Below the pieces are notes generated by a model. That model had not been told where the DNA came from and did no database searches. It saw only the letters and a program-made list of their open reading frames with translations. The position numbers and the translations under genes are program-made. A stretch of 64,000 nucleotides of DNA from Clostridium transplantifaecale (GTDB taxonomy: Bacteria; Bacillota; Clostridia; Lachnospirales; Lachnospiraceae): assembly GCF_900626075.1 (NCBI RefSeq), contig NZ_UYZY01000007.1, positions 124,001-188,000 of the forward strand, written 5' to 3'. Shown piece by piece: positions 53,401-61,351 of this stretch (its first letter is position 1; every line of letters starts with the position of its first letter).

Positions 53401-53456
53401 AATGATTCATCCTTTCCTAAATAAAAGTTAATAGTGTTTTTTCTGACCATATTAAA

Positions 53457-53472
53457 AGCAATTACCGTGCCA
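53457..53472 (-). promoter_or_regulatory. Sigma54 (-24/-12) promoter of the abfD-abfT operon
   Basis: Read on the - strand the sequence is TGGCACGGTAATTGCT, a full match to TGGCAC-N5-TTGCW with GG and GC exactly 10 bases apart. The predicted start (near 53446) leaves about 45 bases of leader before the dehydratase. Confidence 0.85.
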
Positions 53473-53550
53473 AAAAATAATCGGCTATTCGTAAAATTGG
53501 AAAAAACAGCAAAATTCGGTTGCCGCTCACAGCGAATGTCCCGTGGGTCG

Positions 53551-53579
53551 TGTTACAGGGTACGGAGTGAACAGTAACA
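53551..53579. repeat. Dispersed hairpin repeat, copy in the divergent sigma54 region
   Basis: TGTTAC (53551-53556) and GTAACA (53574-53579) flank AGGGTACGGAGTGAACA. The core is almost the same as in 4141-4168. It lies between the two divergent promoters. Confidence 0.55.
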
Positions 53580-53668
53580 AACCCGGATAGGAACCAATGT
53601 TGGGGAGCTCTGTATTTTCTGTCGGAGAAAAAAGATTCTTTTAAAGCGTTTAGAAATGATAAGAAATT

Positions 53669-53712
53669 GTTGCAAAAATGCAACGCCTGGATAGATGTTG
53701 CATTTTTGCAAC
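53669..53712. promoter_or_regulatory. Enhancer-like double dyad shared by two divergent sigma54 promoters
   Basis: Two 16-base sites, GTTGCAAAAATGCAAC (53669-53684) and GTTGCATTTTTGCAAC (53697-53712), are exact inverted copies 12 bases apart, and each is itself a dyad (GTTGCA...TGCAAC). A further half-site TGCAAC is at 53721-53726. They lie about 75-118 bases upstream of the + strand -24 box and about 200 bases upstream of the - strand one, the normal range for sigma54 activator binding sites. Confidence 0.75.
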
Positions 53713-53786
53713 ACCAAATCTGCAACAAAGAGAGGGGATAAAACGTTCACAGAGGAAAAGAGAGGTGAAATGGTGCGAAATATGTC

Positions 53787-53802
53787 TGGCATGAAAATTG
53801 CT
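53787..53802 (+). promoter_or_regulatory. Sigma54 (-24/-12) promoter of the LuxC/LuxE-like operon
   Basis: TGGCATGAAAATTGCT matches TGGCAY-N5-TTGCW, with GG and GC 10 bases apart. The start site would be near 53813, about 37 bases before the NifU-like gene. Confidence 0.85.
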
Positions 53803-53849
53803 TACTATATAGTCAGAATAAATGAAGATAAAGACAGGAGGCAGCAAAA

Positions 53850-54176
53850 ATGGCTGAGATGATTGAACAAATAGAAAAAGTGCTGGAACAGGATGTAAGA
53901 CCCGCCCTGCTTTCGCATGAAGGAAATGTGCAGATTGTATCTTTTGATGAGGAAACCAGGACACTCCGTGTCCGTCTGACAGGGCAGTGCTCGGGATGTC
54001 CATCGGCACAGCTCACGACAGAGGAAGTAATTGAGAAAAGGATAAAAGAAAAACTTCCCGTGGTGGAGCAGGTTTTACTGGTGCACGAGGTAAGCGGCGA
54101 ACTGCTGGATTTGGCACGTAAGATACTGAACCATGAACTGGGAGAGGGCAGGAACAAATCCGGCCTGAACTGGTAG
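53850..54176 (+). CDS. NifU-like Fe-S scaffold protein (C-terminal NifU domain)
   Basis: A 108-residue protein with the single NifU C-terminal (Nfu) domain. The scaffold motif is CSGCPSAQLTTEEVIEKRIKE with Cys 47 and Cys 50, preceded by the typical IEKVLEQDVRPALLSHEGNV. Nfu proteins hold and deliver [4Fe-4S] clusters. It is the first gene of a seven-gene sigma54-driven operon and starts behind GGAGG. The only obvious Fe-S client nearby is the divergent dehydratase (51946-53400), which shares the enhancer. Confidence 0.92.
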   Translation: MAEMIEQIEKVLEQDVRPALLSHEGNVQIVSFDEETRTLRVRLTGQCSGCPSAQLTTEEVIEKRIKEKLPVVEQVLLVHEVSGELLDLARKILNHELGEGRNKSGLNW

Positions 54177-54186
54177 GGAGGCATTT

Positions 54187-54954
54187 ATGGTAATCGGAAT
54201 CAAGTATTGCGGCGGCTGTAATCCGCGGTACCAGAGGGAGGCGCTTGTAAAAAAGCTCAAAACCCGTTTTCCATCCCATACATACGTGACGTTAAAGGAG
54301 CAGAAGGAATGCGATATCTGGCTTCTCGTCTGCGGCTGTCCGGCTGCCTGCGTTTCAGACGATGGGCTGATTGCGGTAAAACAGCGCTTCCTGCTGACAA
54401 GCATGAAGGAATTTGTGGGTATAGAAGATTATCTGTTAAAAGAGGAGCAAAAAGAGAAGGAACGGCAGGAGGATAAACAATATGAGGAAAACGGCATCCG
54501 ATATCTTCACTTAGGCGAAAGAGCATCCTTTACAAAGACCTTTTATAAAGAAGACGCAGATAAATTTGCCCTCCTGACCGGGGACAGAAACCGCCTCCAC
54601 ACGGACCGGGAATTTGCTGAGAAACAGTGGTTTGCCCGCCCTGTGGTCCATGGCGTCCTGACGGCCAGCCTGATTTCCACGGTGATGGGTACGATACTTC
54701 CGGGGCATGGCACGATCCTGATGAGTGAGAATCTGGAATTTATAAATCCGGTCTATTTTGGAGATACCGTTGAGGCCACGGTGACGTTCATTTCCTTCCG
54801 GGAAACGAAAAAATTTTACGTTGGTGAATTTTACGGCGAATGCAAAAACCAGAGGGGGGAAACGGTGGCCACCGGAACGGCAAGGCAGATGATGATGAAA
54901 ACATTATTCTGCGTGGAAGATGAAGAGAAGGAAAAAACGGAAGACGGCATTTGA
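54187..54954 (+). CDS. Fusion of a Cys-rich (CGGC-like) domain and a MaoC-type hydratase domain
   Basis: A 255-residue protein with two parts. Residues 1-85 are Cys-rich: YCGGC near 7-11, then C42, and CGCPAAC at 49-55, reminiscent of small metal-binding CGGC domains. A charged linker (EEQKEKERQEDKQYEE) follows. Residues 105-240 are a hotdog domain of the MaoC / (R)-enoyl-CoA hydratase type, with the active-site signature FALLTGDRNRLHTD (Asp 133, His 138) and GVLTASLISTVMGT. The hydratase half could hydrate a crotonyl-type thioester. I do not know another example of this pairing. It lies 10 bases after the NifU-like gene behind GGGAGG. Confidence 0.85.
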   Translation: MVIGIKYCGGCNPRYQREALVKKLKTRFPSHTYVTLKEQKECDIWLLVCGCPAACVSDDGLIAVKQRFLLTSMKEFVGIEDYLLKEEQKEKERQEDKQYEENGIRYLHLGERASFTKTFYKEDADKFALLTGDRNRLHTDREFAEKQWFARPVVHGVLTASLISTVMGTILPGHGTILMSENLEFINPVYFGDTVEATVTFISFRETKKFYVGEFYGECKNQRGETVATGTARQMMMKTLFCVEDEEKEKTEDGI

Positions 54955-55088
54955 AGAGAAGATGAATCTTTCCGGCATAAACATCGGTTCTGACTGTTTT
55001 GTGCATGATAGAGCAGAAAAGGGAGCAGAAAATATAAAAGCACGCAGCGGCTGCCAACTAAAAATAAGAAATGGAAAAGGAGATTACA

Positions 55089-55343
55089 ATGACCAATCTT
55101 GAGAGATACAACAACATTTTTATGAATGTTTTCAGGAAAAAAGAGGAGGAGTTAAAGGGGCTTAAATACAGAGGTTTTGATCTCTGGGACTCCATCGGGC
55201 ATATGGATCTGGTGGCCGAGCTGGAAGAGGCGTTTGAAATCAGACTGGAAACGTCGGATATGCTGGATTTGACATCCTATGAAAAAGGTATGGAGGTACT
55301 GGAAGAATACGGCGTTATTTTTGAGGAGGCCAAAAAAGCATGA
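55089..55343 (+). CDS. Acyl carrier protein-like protein
   Basis: 84 residues from ATG 55089, behind AAAGGAG. The four-helix carrier fold is suggested by the central phosphopantetheine motif LWDSIGHMDLVAELEEAFEI with Ser 35. The strong D-S-x-G-H-M-D form differs slightly from housekeeping AcpP (DSLDxVE) and is typical of carriers dedicated to specialised pathways. Its stop overlaps the LuxE-like gene start (ATGA). It probably carries the acyl group that LuxE and LuxC reduce. Confidence 0.88.
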   Translation: MTNLERYNNIFMNVFRKKEEELKGLKYRGFDLWDSIGHMDLVAELEEAFEIRLETSDMLDLTSYEKGMEVLEEYGVIFEEAKKA

Positions 55344-56422
55344 ATTATCAGGCAGTGCTCGACATGACGCCGTTCGGGGTGGCACAGGCCGAAAAGGAGC
55401 GGAGGCTTCTGCCCTATTTGAGCCTTCTGACGGAACGGCACAGGGAAAAGTGCCGGGAGTATGCAGGGATTCTGAACGTACTGGGATACAGCAGGGAAAA
55501 GGCCGGGGAGCTTGAAAAACTGGAAGATCTCCCAATGATACCTGTCTCTGTGTTCAAGGAGAGCGGGCTCAGAAGCATCTCCGGCAGTGAGGTTTTCAGT
55601 ACGGTCAAATCCTCCGGAACCACAGGGCAGCAGCCTTCCGTGATTTCGCTGGACCGCATGACCGCGGCGGATCAGCAGAAAACTCTTACGGCTATTGCAG
55701 GAGACTTTGTGGGTAACAGGCGGATGCCGATGCTTATCATTGATTCACCCGACGTTTTGAAGGACAGGAATCTGTACTCAGCCAGAGGAGCCGGAATTGT
55801 GGGATTTTCCGTTTTTGGGACCGGGAGAAAGTATGCACTGAACAGTGACATGAGCCTGAATCTGGAGGTGATTGAAGCGTTTTTAGAGCAAAACAAGGGT
55901 GAAAGAATTCTTCTCTTCGGGTTTACCTATCTTGTATGGAACTATTTCTGCCTGGCTCTGAGGGAAAAGGGGCTCCGCCTCGACATTAATAACGGCTGCC
56001 TGATCCATGGAGGCGGCTGGAAGAAGATGAAGAACGAAGCGGTGACGGAGCAGGAATTCCGGGAAACGCTTAGGCGGCAGACCGGAATCCGGCAGGTGCA
56101 CGATTACTATGGGATGGCGGAACAGACGGGGAGCATTTATATGGAGTGCAGGTTCGGCCATCTTCATGCCAGCAGTTACTCGGAGGTTATTACCCGAAGA
56201 AGTTATGATTTCTCACCCTGTGAGATTGGGGAGAAGGGGATTATTCAGGTGATTTCCGCGGCAGCCCAGTCGTATCCGGGCCATTCTTTGCTGACGGAGG
56301 ATGAGGGGATTATTTTGGGAATTGACGATTGTCCCTGCGGCAGGAAAGGAAAATATTTTAAGGTGGCCGGCCGGATAGCCGAGTCGGAAATCAGGGGGTG
56401 CAGTGATACATATGAAGGATGA
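55340..56422 (+). CDS. LuxE-like acyl-protein synthetase
   Basis: A 360-residue protein of the LuxE (acyl-protein synthetase) family. It has FKESGLRS, the adenylate-type SSGTTGQQPS near residue 93-102, and the characteristic end RIAESEIRGCSDTYEG with the acyl-accepting Cys near residue 354. In luminous bacteria LuxE activates a fatty acid and passes the acyl group to LuxC. Here there are no luxA/luxB genes, and a LuxC-like gene follows with overlap, so the pair is likely to make an aldehyde for another purpose. Confidence 0.9.
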   Translation: MNYQAVLDMTPFGVAQAEKERRLLPYLSLLTERHREKCREYAGILNVLGYSREKAGELEKLEDLPMIPVSVFKESGLRSISGSEVFSTVKSSGTTGQQPSVISLDRMTAADQQKTLTAIAGDFVGNRRMPMLIIDSPDVLKDRNLYSARGAGIVGFSVFGTGRKYALNSDMSLNLEVIEAFLEQNKGERILLFGFTYLVWNYFCLALREKGLRLDINNGCLIHGGGWKKMKNEAVTEQEFRETLRRQTGIRQVHDYYGMAEQTGSIYMECRFGHLHASSYSEVITRRSYDFSPCEIGEKGIIQVISAAAQSYPGHSLLTEDEGIILGIDDCPCGRKGKYFKVAGRIAESEIRGCSDTYEG

Positions 56423-57653
56423 GAGGAAGGAAGGGATAATCAGTGGGAAAGCCGGAGAACAGGTGGAAATCCCATTTTCCAATCAGGTCCTGGATTTCCT
56501 GGCCGAGCTGTCATGCCTTATCCGGAATGACCGGGAACTGGGAAGGGATGAGGAAATCCGTGCCTTTGGCTTCTGGTGCCGCAGAGCCAATCTGGAACGT
56601 TTAAAAGAAAAATATTCAGGAAATGGAGTCCGCCTAGGCAGAGGCCTTGTCTTTCATATTACACCGTCCAACATACAGACGATGTTTGCCTGGTCCATGG
56701 CAATCGGGCTGCTGGCCGGCAATTCCAATATCATCCGTATCTCTTCAAGGCTCTCCGGAACCGGGTTTAAGCTTAAGGCGCTGATAGAGGATACGTTTGC
56801 ATCGTCCGGGGAGAAGGAAACGGTCGGGAATATGGTCCGCTTTGTATCTTACGACAGCCGGGACAAAGAGCGCACGGAATATTTTTCTTCCCGGTGTGAT
56901 ACGAGAATCATCTGGGGCGGGGACAGAACCATGGAAGAGATACGTAAAATTCCTCTGAAGGCCGGGGCCGGTGAAATCGCGTTTCCCGACCGTACCTCCA
57001 TTCTGCTTCTAAACACAGATGAGATTTCAAAACTGGGAGAGGAAGAGCTTGAAAACCTGGCTCACAGATTCTGCATGGATACCTACAACATGGATCAGAA
57101 TGCCTGTTCCAGTCCATCCCTGGTCTTCTGGGAAGACGGGACAGATGAAAACGTATCAGATGAAAACGTATCAGGCTATGCCGGGACGCAGATAAACAGC
57201 AGGGCGGGGCAGGTGAGGAAACGCTGGTGGACAGCGGTGGAAAAGGCGGCGGCAGATTATGAGCTCACGGCACATAAAGTGGCCGGAAAGTTTGGCGCCT
57301 TATGCACGGCGGCTATGGCGCACAACAATCTGGGGGAGATGTCCCGGTATGGAAATCTCATCTGGGTGGTGCCGGTGAAAAGCATCACGGAAGGAGCATC
57401 AGGGCTGAAGGGAAAATTTGGCCTCTTTTATGAATATAGGATTGAAACGCTGGAGGAACTGATTCCAGTAATAACGGAAAAGATCCAGACCATGACTTTT
57501 TACGGATATCAGAAGGAGAGACTGCAAAGTTTTATCCGGGATCAGCGGCTTCGGGGAATCGACCGCGTGGTTCCGGCAGGACAGGCGCTTGCCATGGATT
57601 TGACCTGGGACGGAATGAACCTGATAGAGAGGCTGTCCAGGGAAATTACATAG
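56412..57653 (+). CDS. LuxC-like acyl-CoA/acyl-protein reductase
   Basis: About 413 residues of the LuxC family, related to aldehyde dehydrogenases: GLVFHITPSNIQTMFAWSMAIGLLAGNSNIIRIS, then IWGGDRTMEEIRKIP, and the catalytic Cys in YNMDQNACSSPS at about residue 232. It reduces an acyl thioester to an aldehyde with NAD(P)H. The start is uncertain: GTG 56403 lies 4 bases after AGGGGG and ATG 56412 lies 13 bases after it. It overlaps the LuxE-like gene either way. A tandem DENVS repeat sits near residues 240-255. Confidence 0.9.
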   Translation: MKDERKEGIISGKAGEQVEIPFSNQVLDFLAELSCLIRNDRELGRDEEIRAFGFWCRRANLERLKEKYSGNGVRLGRGLVFHITPSNIQTMFAWSMAIGLLAGNSNIIRISSRLSGTGFKLKALIEDTFASSGEKETVGNMVRFVSYDSRDKERTEYFSSRCDTRIIWGGDRTMEEIRKIPLKAGAGEIAFPDRTSILLLNTDEISKLGEEELENLAHRFCMDTYNMDQNACSSPSLVFWEDGTDENVSDENVSGYAGTQINSRAGQVRKRWWTAVEKAAADYELTAHKVAGKFGALCTAAMAHNNLGEMSRYGNLIWVVPVKSITEGASGLKGKFGLFYEYRIETLEELIPVITEKIQTMTFYGYQKERLQSFIRDQRLRGIDRVVPAGQALAMDLTWDGMNLIERLSREIT

Positions 57654-57682
57654 CCGGCCAGGGAAGGACAGGATGGTATAGT

Positions 57683-59155
57683 ATGTTAGGAACATTTTAT
57701 GAAGAAAGACAGGAATTAAAAGACAGGCCGATGCTGGCGGACGATAAGGGAGGCCGGGCATCATACGGTGATTTAGATGATTTTTGCCGCAGGACGGCAG
57801 GCAGGATGAAAAGCAGGAGCCTGCTCTTTATTTTATGCGGAAACAGCATCGGCTCCGTATTTTCTTATTTTGCCGCTCTGAGAAACCGCATTGTCCCTCT
57901 GCTTTTAAACGGCCGCATCATGGATGACGAATCCCAGAGGGAGCTGCTCGAGGGTCTGCTTAAGGACTACAGGCCGGAGTATTTTGCGGCGCCGGAAGAG
58001 GTCCTGGAAAAAAATGGAGACTTTTTTAAAGAGGCGCAGCCGGTGTGGAGGGAGAGAGGGTATGTCTGCCTGAGTCTGCCGGTGAACAGGGAACGGCAGT
58101 CCGGGGAGCCTCTGCATGAGGAACTGGCCCTTCTTCTGACTACGTCGGGCAGCACGGGCAGTCCGAAACTTGTCAGGCTGAGCTATAAGAATCTGAGTTC
58201 CAATGCGGCGTCTATCGCCAGTTATCTGGAGCTGAGCCGGTCGGAGCGGCCTATTACCACGCTCCCGATGAATTACACCTATGGGCTGTCCGTAATAAAC
58301 AGCCATGCATTGGCAGGCGGGACGGTGCTTTTGACGGATAAAACGCTGTTTGACAGGGAATTCTGGGAGTTTGCCGATCGGGAAATGGCAACCTCATTTT
58401 CCGGGGTTCCTTATACTTATGAAATACTGAAAAAACTCCATTTTACAGACAGTCCCCATCCCTATCTGAAGACAATGACGCAGGCGGGAGGGAAACTGCC
58501 ATATGAACTTCACCGCGAATTTGCAGAGTATGCGGCAGAAAACGGAAAAAAGTTTATCGTAATGTACGGCCAGACGGAGGCCACGGCAAGAATGGGATAC
58601 CTTCCCTGGCAGGATGCGCTGGACCGTTGCGGCAGCATGGGAATCGCTATTCCGGGCGGTAAATTCAGGCTGCTTGGGGCTGACAAAAGGGAGATAGAAG
58701 AGGCCGGAGTGACGGGAGAGCTGGTTTACGAGGGGAAAAATGTGATGATGGGATATGCAAAGGACAGAAAAGACCTCTCGAAAGGTGATGACTGCGGCGG
58801 AATTCTATTTACCGGCGATATGGCAAAGCGCGATGAAGAGGGCTTTTACTATATTGAGGGAAGGAAGAAGAGGTTTTTAAAACTGTACGGCAACCGGATC
58901 AGCCTGGACGGTACGGAACGTCTTTTAAAACAGAACTTCGCAGACTGCGGATTTGCCTGTACCGGGAACGATGAGGGCATGAACATTTTTACGGCCCCGG
59001 CCGGGGAAGAAGAGCCGGGGAAAGAAGAAATTGTTCTTTTTCTGGAGGGGAAAACAAAACTGCCAGGCAGAGTATTCCGCGTGGTTATGGTGGAGGAGAT
59101 ACCAAAGAACGAGGCGGGAAAGGTGCAGTATAAAAAGCTGGAAGAACTCCTTTAA
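57683..59155 (+). CDS. AMP-forming acyl ligase (ANL superfamily)
   Basis: A 490-residue adenylate-forming enzyme. The ATP loop is LLLTTSGSTGSPKLVRLSY near residues 150-168; YGQTEATARMGY and the hinge region FTGDMAKRDEEGFYYIEGRKKRFLKLYGNRI follow. The C-terminal Lys appears in EEIPKNEAGKVQYKKL. It activates a carboxylic acid with ATP and may load CoA or the carrier protein at 55089. It is the sixth gene of the sigma54 operon; the ribosome site is modest (AGGA). Confidence 0.92.
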   Translation: MLGTFYEERQELKDRPMLADDKGGRASYGDLDDFCRRTAGRMKSRSLLFILCGNSIGSVFSYFAALRNRIVPLLLNGRIMDDESQRELLEGLLKDYRPEYFAAPEEVLEKNGDFFKEAQPVWRERGYVCLSLPVNRERQSGEPLHEELALLLTTSGSTGSPKLVRLSYKNLSSNAASIASYLELSRSERPITTLPMNYTYGLSVINSHALAGGTVLLTDKTLFDREFWEFADREMATSFSGVPYTYEILKKLHFTDSPHPYLKTMTQAGGKLPYELHREFAEYAAENGKKFIVMYGQTEATARMGYLPWQDALDRCGSMGIAIPGGKFRLLGADKREIEEAGVTGELVYEGKNVMMGYAKDRKDLSKGDDCGGILFTGDMAKRDEEGFYYIEGRKKRFLKLYGNRISLDGTERLLKQNFADCGFACTGNDEGMNIFTAPAGEEEPGKEEIVLFLEGKTKLPGRVFRVVMVEEIPKNEAGKVQYKKLEELL

Positions 59156-59263
59156 ATCAGGTATGATAGACAATATAAACAAGCAGCACGGGACCCGGCC
59201 TCCGCAGATGTTTTCCTGCGGGGCTGAGTCCTGAAATGATGTACCGGAAAAGGAGTGGTAAAA

Positions 59264-59668
59264 ATGGATTACGCAGAACAGATCAGAAAGACCAATGAGA
59301 CTAATCATTTTATGATTCACAACAATATCACCGCTGCCATGCTGACCGACGGGGAGGCCCGGGTCACTGCGGCGATTACGCCGGTTTCCCTGAATGCGAT
59401 GGAGAGCGTTCACGGCGGACTTATGTTTATCATGGCCGAGACAGCCGCCGGTCTGCTGACGAGAAACGACGGCCGCCGCCATGTCACGGTGAACAGTTCG
59501 TTCCAGTTCCTTAAGGGGACAAACCAGGCGGAGAAATTGATTGCGAAAGCAGTTGTAATGAACCGGGGAAGGAAGATCTGCGTCTGCCGTTCCAGCGTCA
59601 TGGAACCTGGGCGCGATGTGGTTCTGGCGGAAGGGGAGTTTACGTTTTACTGCCTGGACAACAATTAG
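59264..59668 (+). CDS. Hotdog thioesterase (PaaI-like)
   Basis: 134 residues from ATG 59264, 8 bases after AGGAG. The hotdog motif reads VHGGLMFIMAETAAGLLT near residues 45-62, with the usual HGG and a downstream acidic residue of PaaI-type thioesterases. It hydrolyses acyl-CoA or acyl-carrier thioesters and may proofread stalled intermediates of the operon. Last gene of the sigma54-driven set, about 108 bases after the ligase gene. Confidence 0.88.
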   Translation: MDYAEQIRKTNETNHFMIHNNITAAMLTDGEARVTAAITPVSLNAMESVHGGLMFIMAETAAGLLTRNDGRRHVTVNSSFQFLKGTNQAEKLIAKAVVMNRGRKICVCRSSVMEPGRDVVLAEGEFTFYCLDNN

Positions 59669-59703
59669 TCCGCTTTTAGCGAAAGACTAAAACCGATGCT
59701 GAC

Positions 59704-59728
59704 AAATTACTGTTTTGAACAGTAATTT
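59704..59728. repeat. Short perfect hairpin (TTACTGTT/AACAGTAA)
   Basis: AAATTACTGTT (59704-59714) and AACAGTAATTT (59718-59728) with a 3-base loop. It follows the thioesterase gene but has no pure T-run. The TTACTGTT word links it loosely to the other GTAAC-ended hairpins. Confidence 0.5.
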
Positions 59729-59850
59729 ACTGTTCCGTTTAACACGATTATTCAGGAAAGTGGTAGAATCAGAGTATAGAAAAATGAGAATACCGTTCTG
59801 CCGGCAGGGCAGGGCCAAATTCATGAATGAAAGGTTGAGGGGGAGTTGTA

Positions 59851-61215
59851 ATGAAGTACAGAAAATGGAAACTGTTATTGTGTACGGGGATCTTATCTAT
59901 GTCATTGAGCCAGGCGGCTCTCGCCGCGTATTACTGTACGCAGCCGGGGGATGAGGCAAACAGCCAATTGACCGGAGGCACGTTTACAGATACGGAACAG
60001 GGCCGTATGTTTACAGGCAGTGACGGACAGGTATACGTGAATCACTGGCTATACTACGAAAAGACGCGAACCTGGTATTATTTTGACGGAAATGGAATCG
60101 CAGTTACCGGTTTCCAGACCGTGGATGGCAAATACCGTTATTTTAACAAGTTCGGCCAGCTCATCAAGAGCCGCATTATCGTGGATGGCAAAGTATATTT
60201 TGGCGACTCTAAAACGGGAGAAATCCTGACCAGCTTAAACGGAGGAAACGAGAAAAACCGCAGTTATAATGGAAAAAAATACGTTTTTGATGAGCAGGGA
60301 ATCGCCCATGGAGAAGACGGCAATTATGATTATGATACGATGCGGAAACTGAATCCGGCGTGGAAGAAAGAAGATAAGAAATGGACCTATGTGGAAAACG
60401 GGCAGAAACTCCGTAACGCCTGGCATCAGGATAACGGCATGACGTTTTATTTTGATGAAAATGGGTATATGGTCTACAGCGCGGTAAAGCAGATCGGCGG
60501 GAAAGAATACAAATTCACATCCGACGGTGCGCTTTTAACCGCAGGAAAACTGGATCATATAACCATAGACGGGGCCAGGTACAATCTGGGAAGCGACGGC
60601 GCCCTGACGTTGACGGAGGCGGCTCCGGTTAAGAGTGACTACGCCCTTACCGAGGAACAGCAGACCGCGAATAACAGGATGAATCCCTATAATAATAACC
60701 AGACCGTGCAGTGGATCAATGCTACTTATGCAATTATGACAAAGAGTAACGGGGAAAATATCAGGATGTACAGTGGCCGCGTCAAACTTGGAGAAATCAA
60801 GGAATCATATCGGGAGGTAGACGATTACGACCGGGATAGGATGAGGGAAGGCCTGGTAACTTCCTGGGGCGTCACTGACCGTGCGACGGCAGATGCGACG
60901 CTTTCCGCTCTGATAGAAAGCGGCAATGCAGCCGGATCGGCCTGGGACTACAGCCGTGCGATGTCTAACATAGGCTTTTATTACCGGGCAGAATATTATA
61001 CCGAGACAGAAGCGCTTGACAAGTCTCTGGAGCTTGCAAAGGTAATCCAGACAAGATTCTCGTCCTGGGATCAGTTTGTCAACAGTTATCTGGAGGGATA
61101 CGCGGCCTGGGCCGGGGCGAAAGAAGACAGACGGGCCATATATGAAGGGCTGAAGACAAGCGCATTTAACCCATTTGCAATCGACTGGAACCTGAAGCTG
61201 GAGAAATCCTGGTAA
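59851..61215 (+). CDS. Secreted cell-wall-binding-repeat protein with DUF1266 domain
   Basis: A 454-residue exported protein. The signal peptide is MKYRKWKLLLCTGILSMSLSQAALA, cut before AYYC. Residues 45-245 carry several choline-binding-like cell wall repeats (TWYYFDGNGIAVTGFQTVDG, YRYFNKFGQLIKS, MTFYFDENGYMV). Residues about 270-454 match the DUF1266 pattern: SWGVTDRATADATL, AWDYSRAMSNIGFYYRAEY, RFSSWDQFVNSYLEGYAAWAG. DUF1266 is usually cytoplasmic, so an extracellular wall-anchored version is unusual. GAGGGGGAG precedes the ATG. It is a single gene ending at a bidirectional terminator. Confidence 0.88.
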   Translation: MKYRKWKLLLCTGILSMSLSQAALAAYYCTQPGDEANSQLTGGTFTDTEQGRMFTGSDGQVYVNHWLYYEKTRTWYYFDGNGIAVTGFQTVDGKYRYFNKFGQLIKSRIIVDGKVYFGDSKTGEILTSLNGGNEKNRSYNGKKYVFDEQGIAHGEDGNYDYDTMRKLNPAWKKEDKKWTYVENGQKLRNAWHQDNGMTFYFDENGYMVYSAVKQIGGKEYKFTSDGALLTAGKLDHITIDGARYNLGSDGALTLTEAAPVKSDYALTEEQQTANNRMNPYNNNQTVQWINATYAIMTKSNGENIRMYSGRVKLGEIKESYREVDDYDRDRMREGLVTSWGVTDRATADATLSALIESGNAAGSAWDYSRAMSNIGFYYRAEYYTETEALDKSLELAKVIQTRFSSWDQFVNSYLEGYAAWAGAKEDRRAIYEGLKTSAFNPFAIDWNLKLEKSW

Positions 61216-61292
61216 AGAGTGGGAAAAACCATGCAAAACAGGGAACCGGCGGCCTGTTTTGGGCTGGAGAGGGAACAAAATAGATATATAGA

Positions 61293-61330
61293 AAAAGGGT
61301 GTAGTGTCGGGCATGACAATACACCCTTTT
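61293..61330. terminator. Bidirectional terminator
   Basis: AAAAGGGTGTA and TGTC pair with GACA and TACACCCTTTT (61293-61308 with 61315-61330), with one mismatch. It separates the wall protein from the converging RraA-like gene. Confidence 0.85.
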
Positions 61331-61351
61331 GTGGACGTTATTACAGTATTT

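Noticed and set aside
50602-59668. A bacterial bioluminescence (lux) operon
   Set aside because: luxA, luxB and luxD are missing and the host is an anaerobe; only the LuxC and LuxE families are present.
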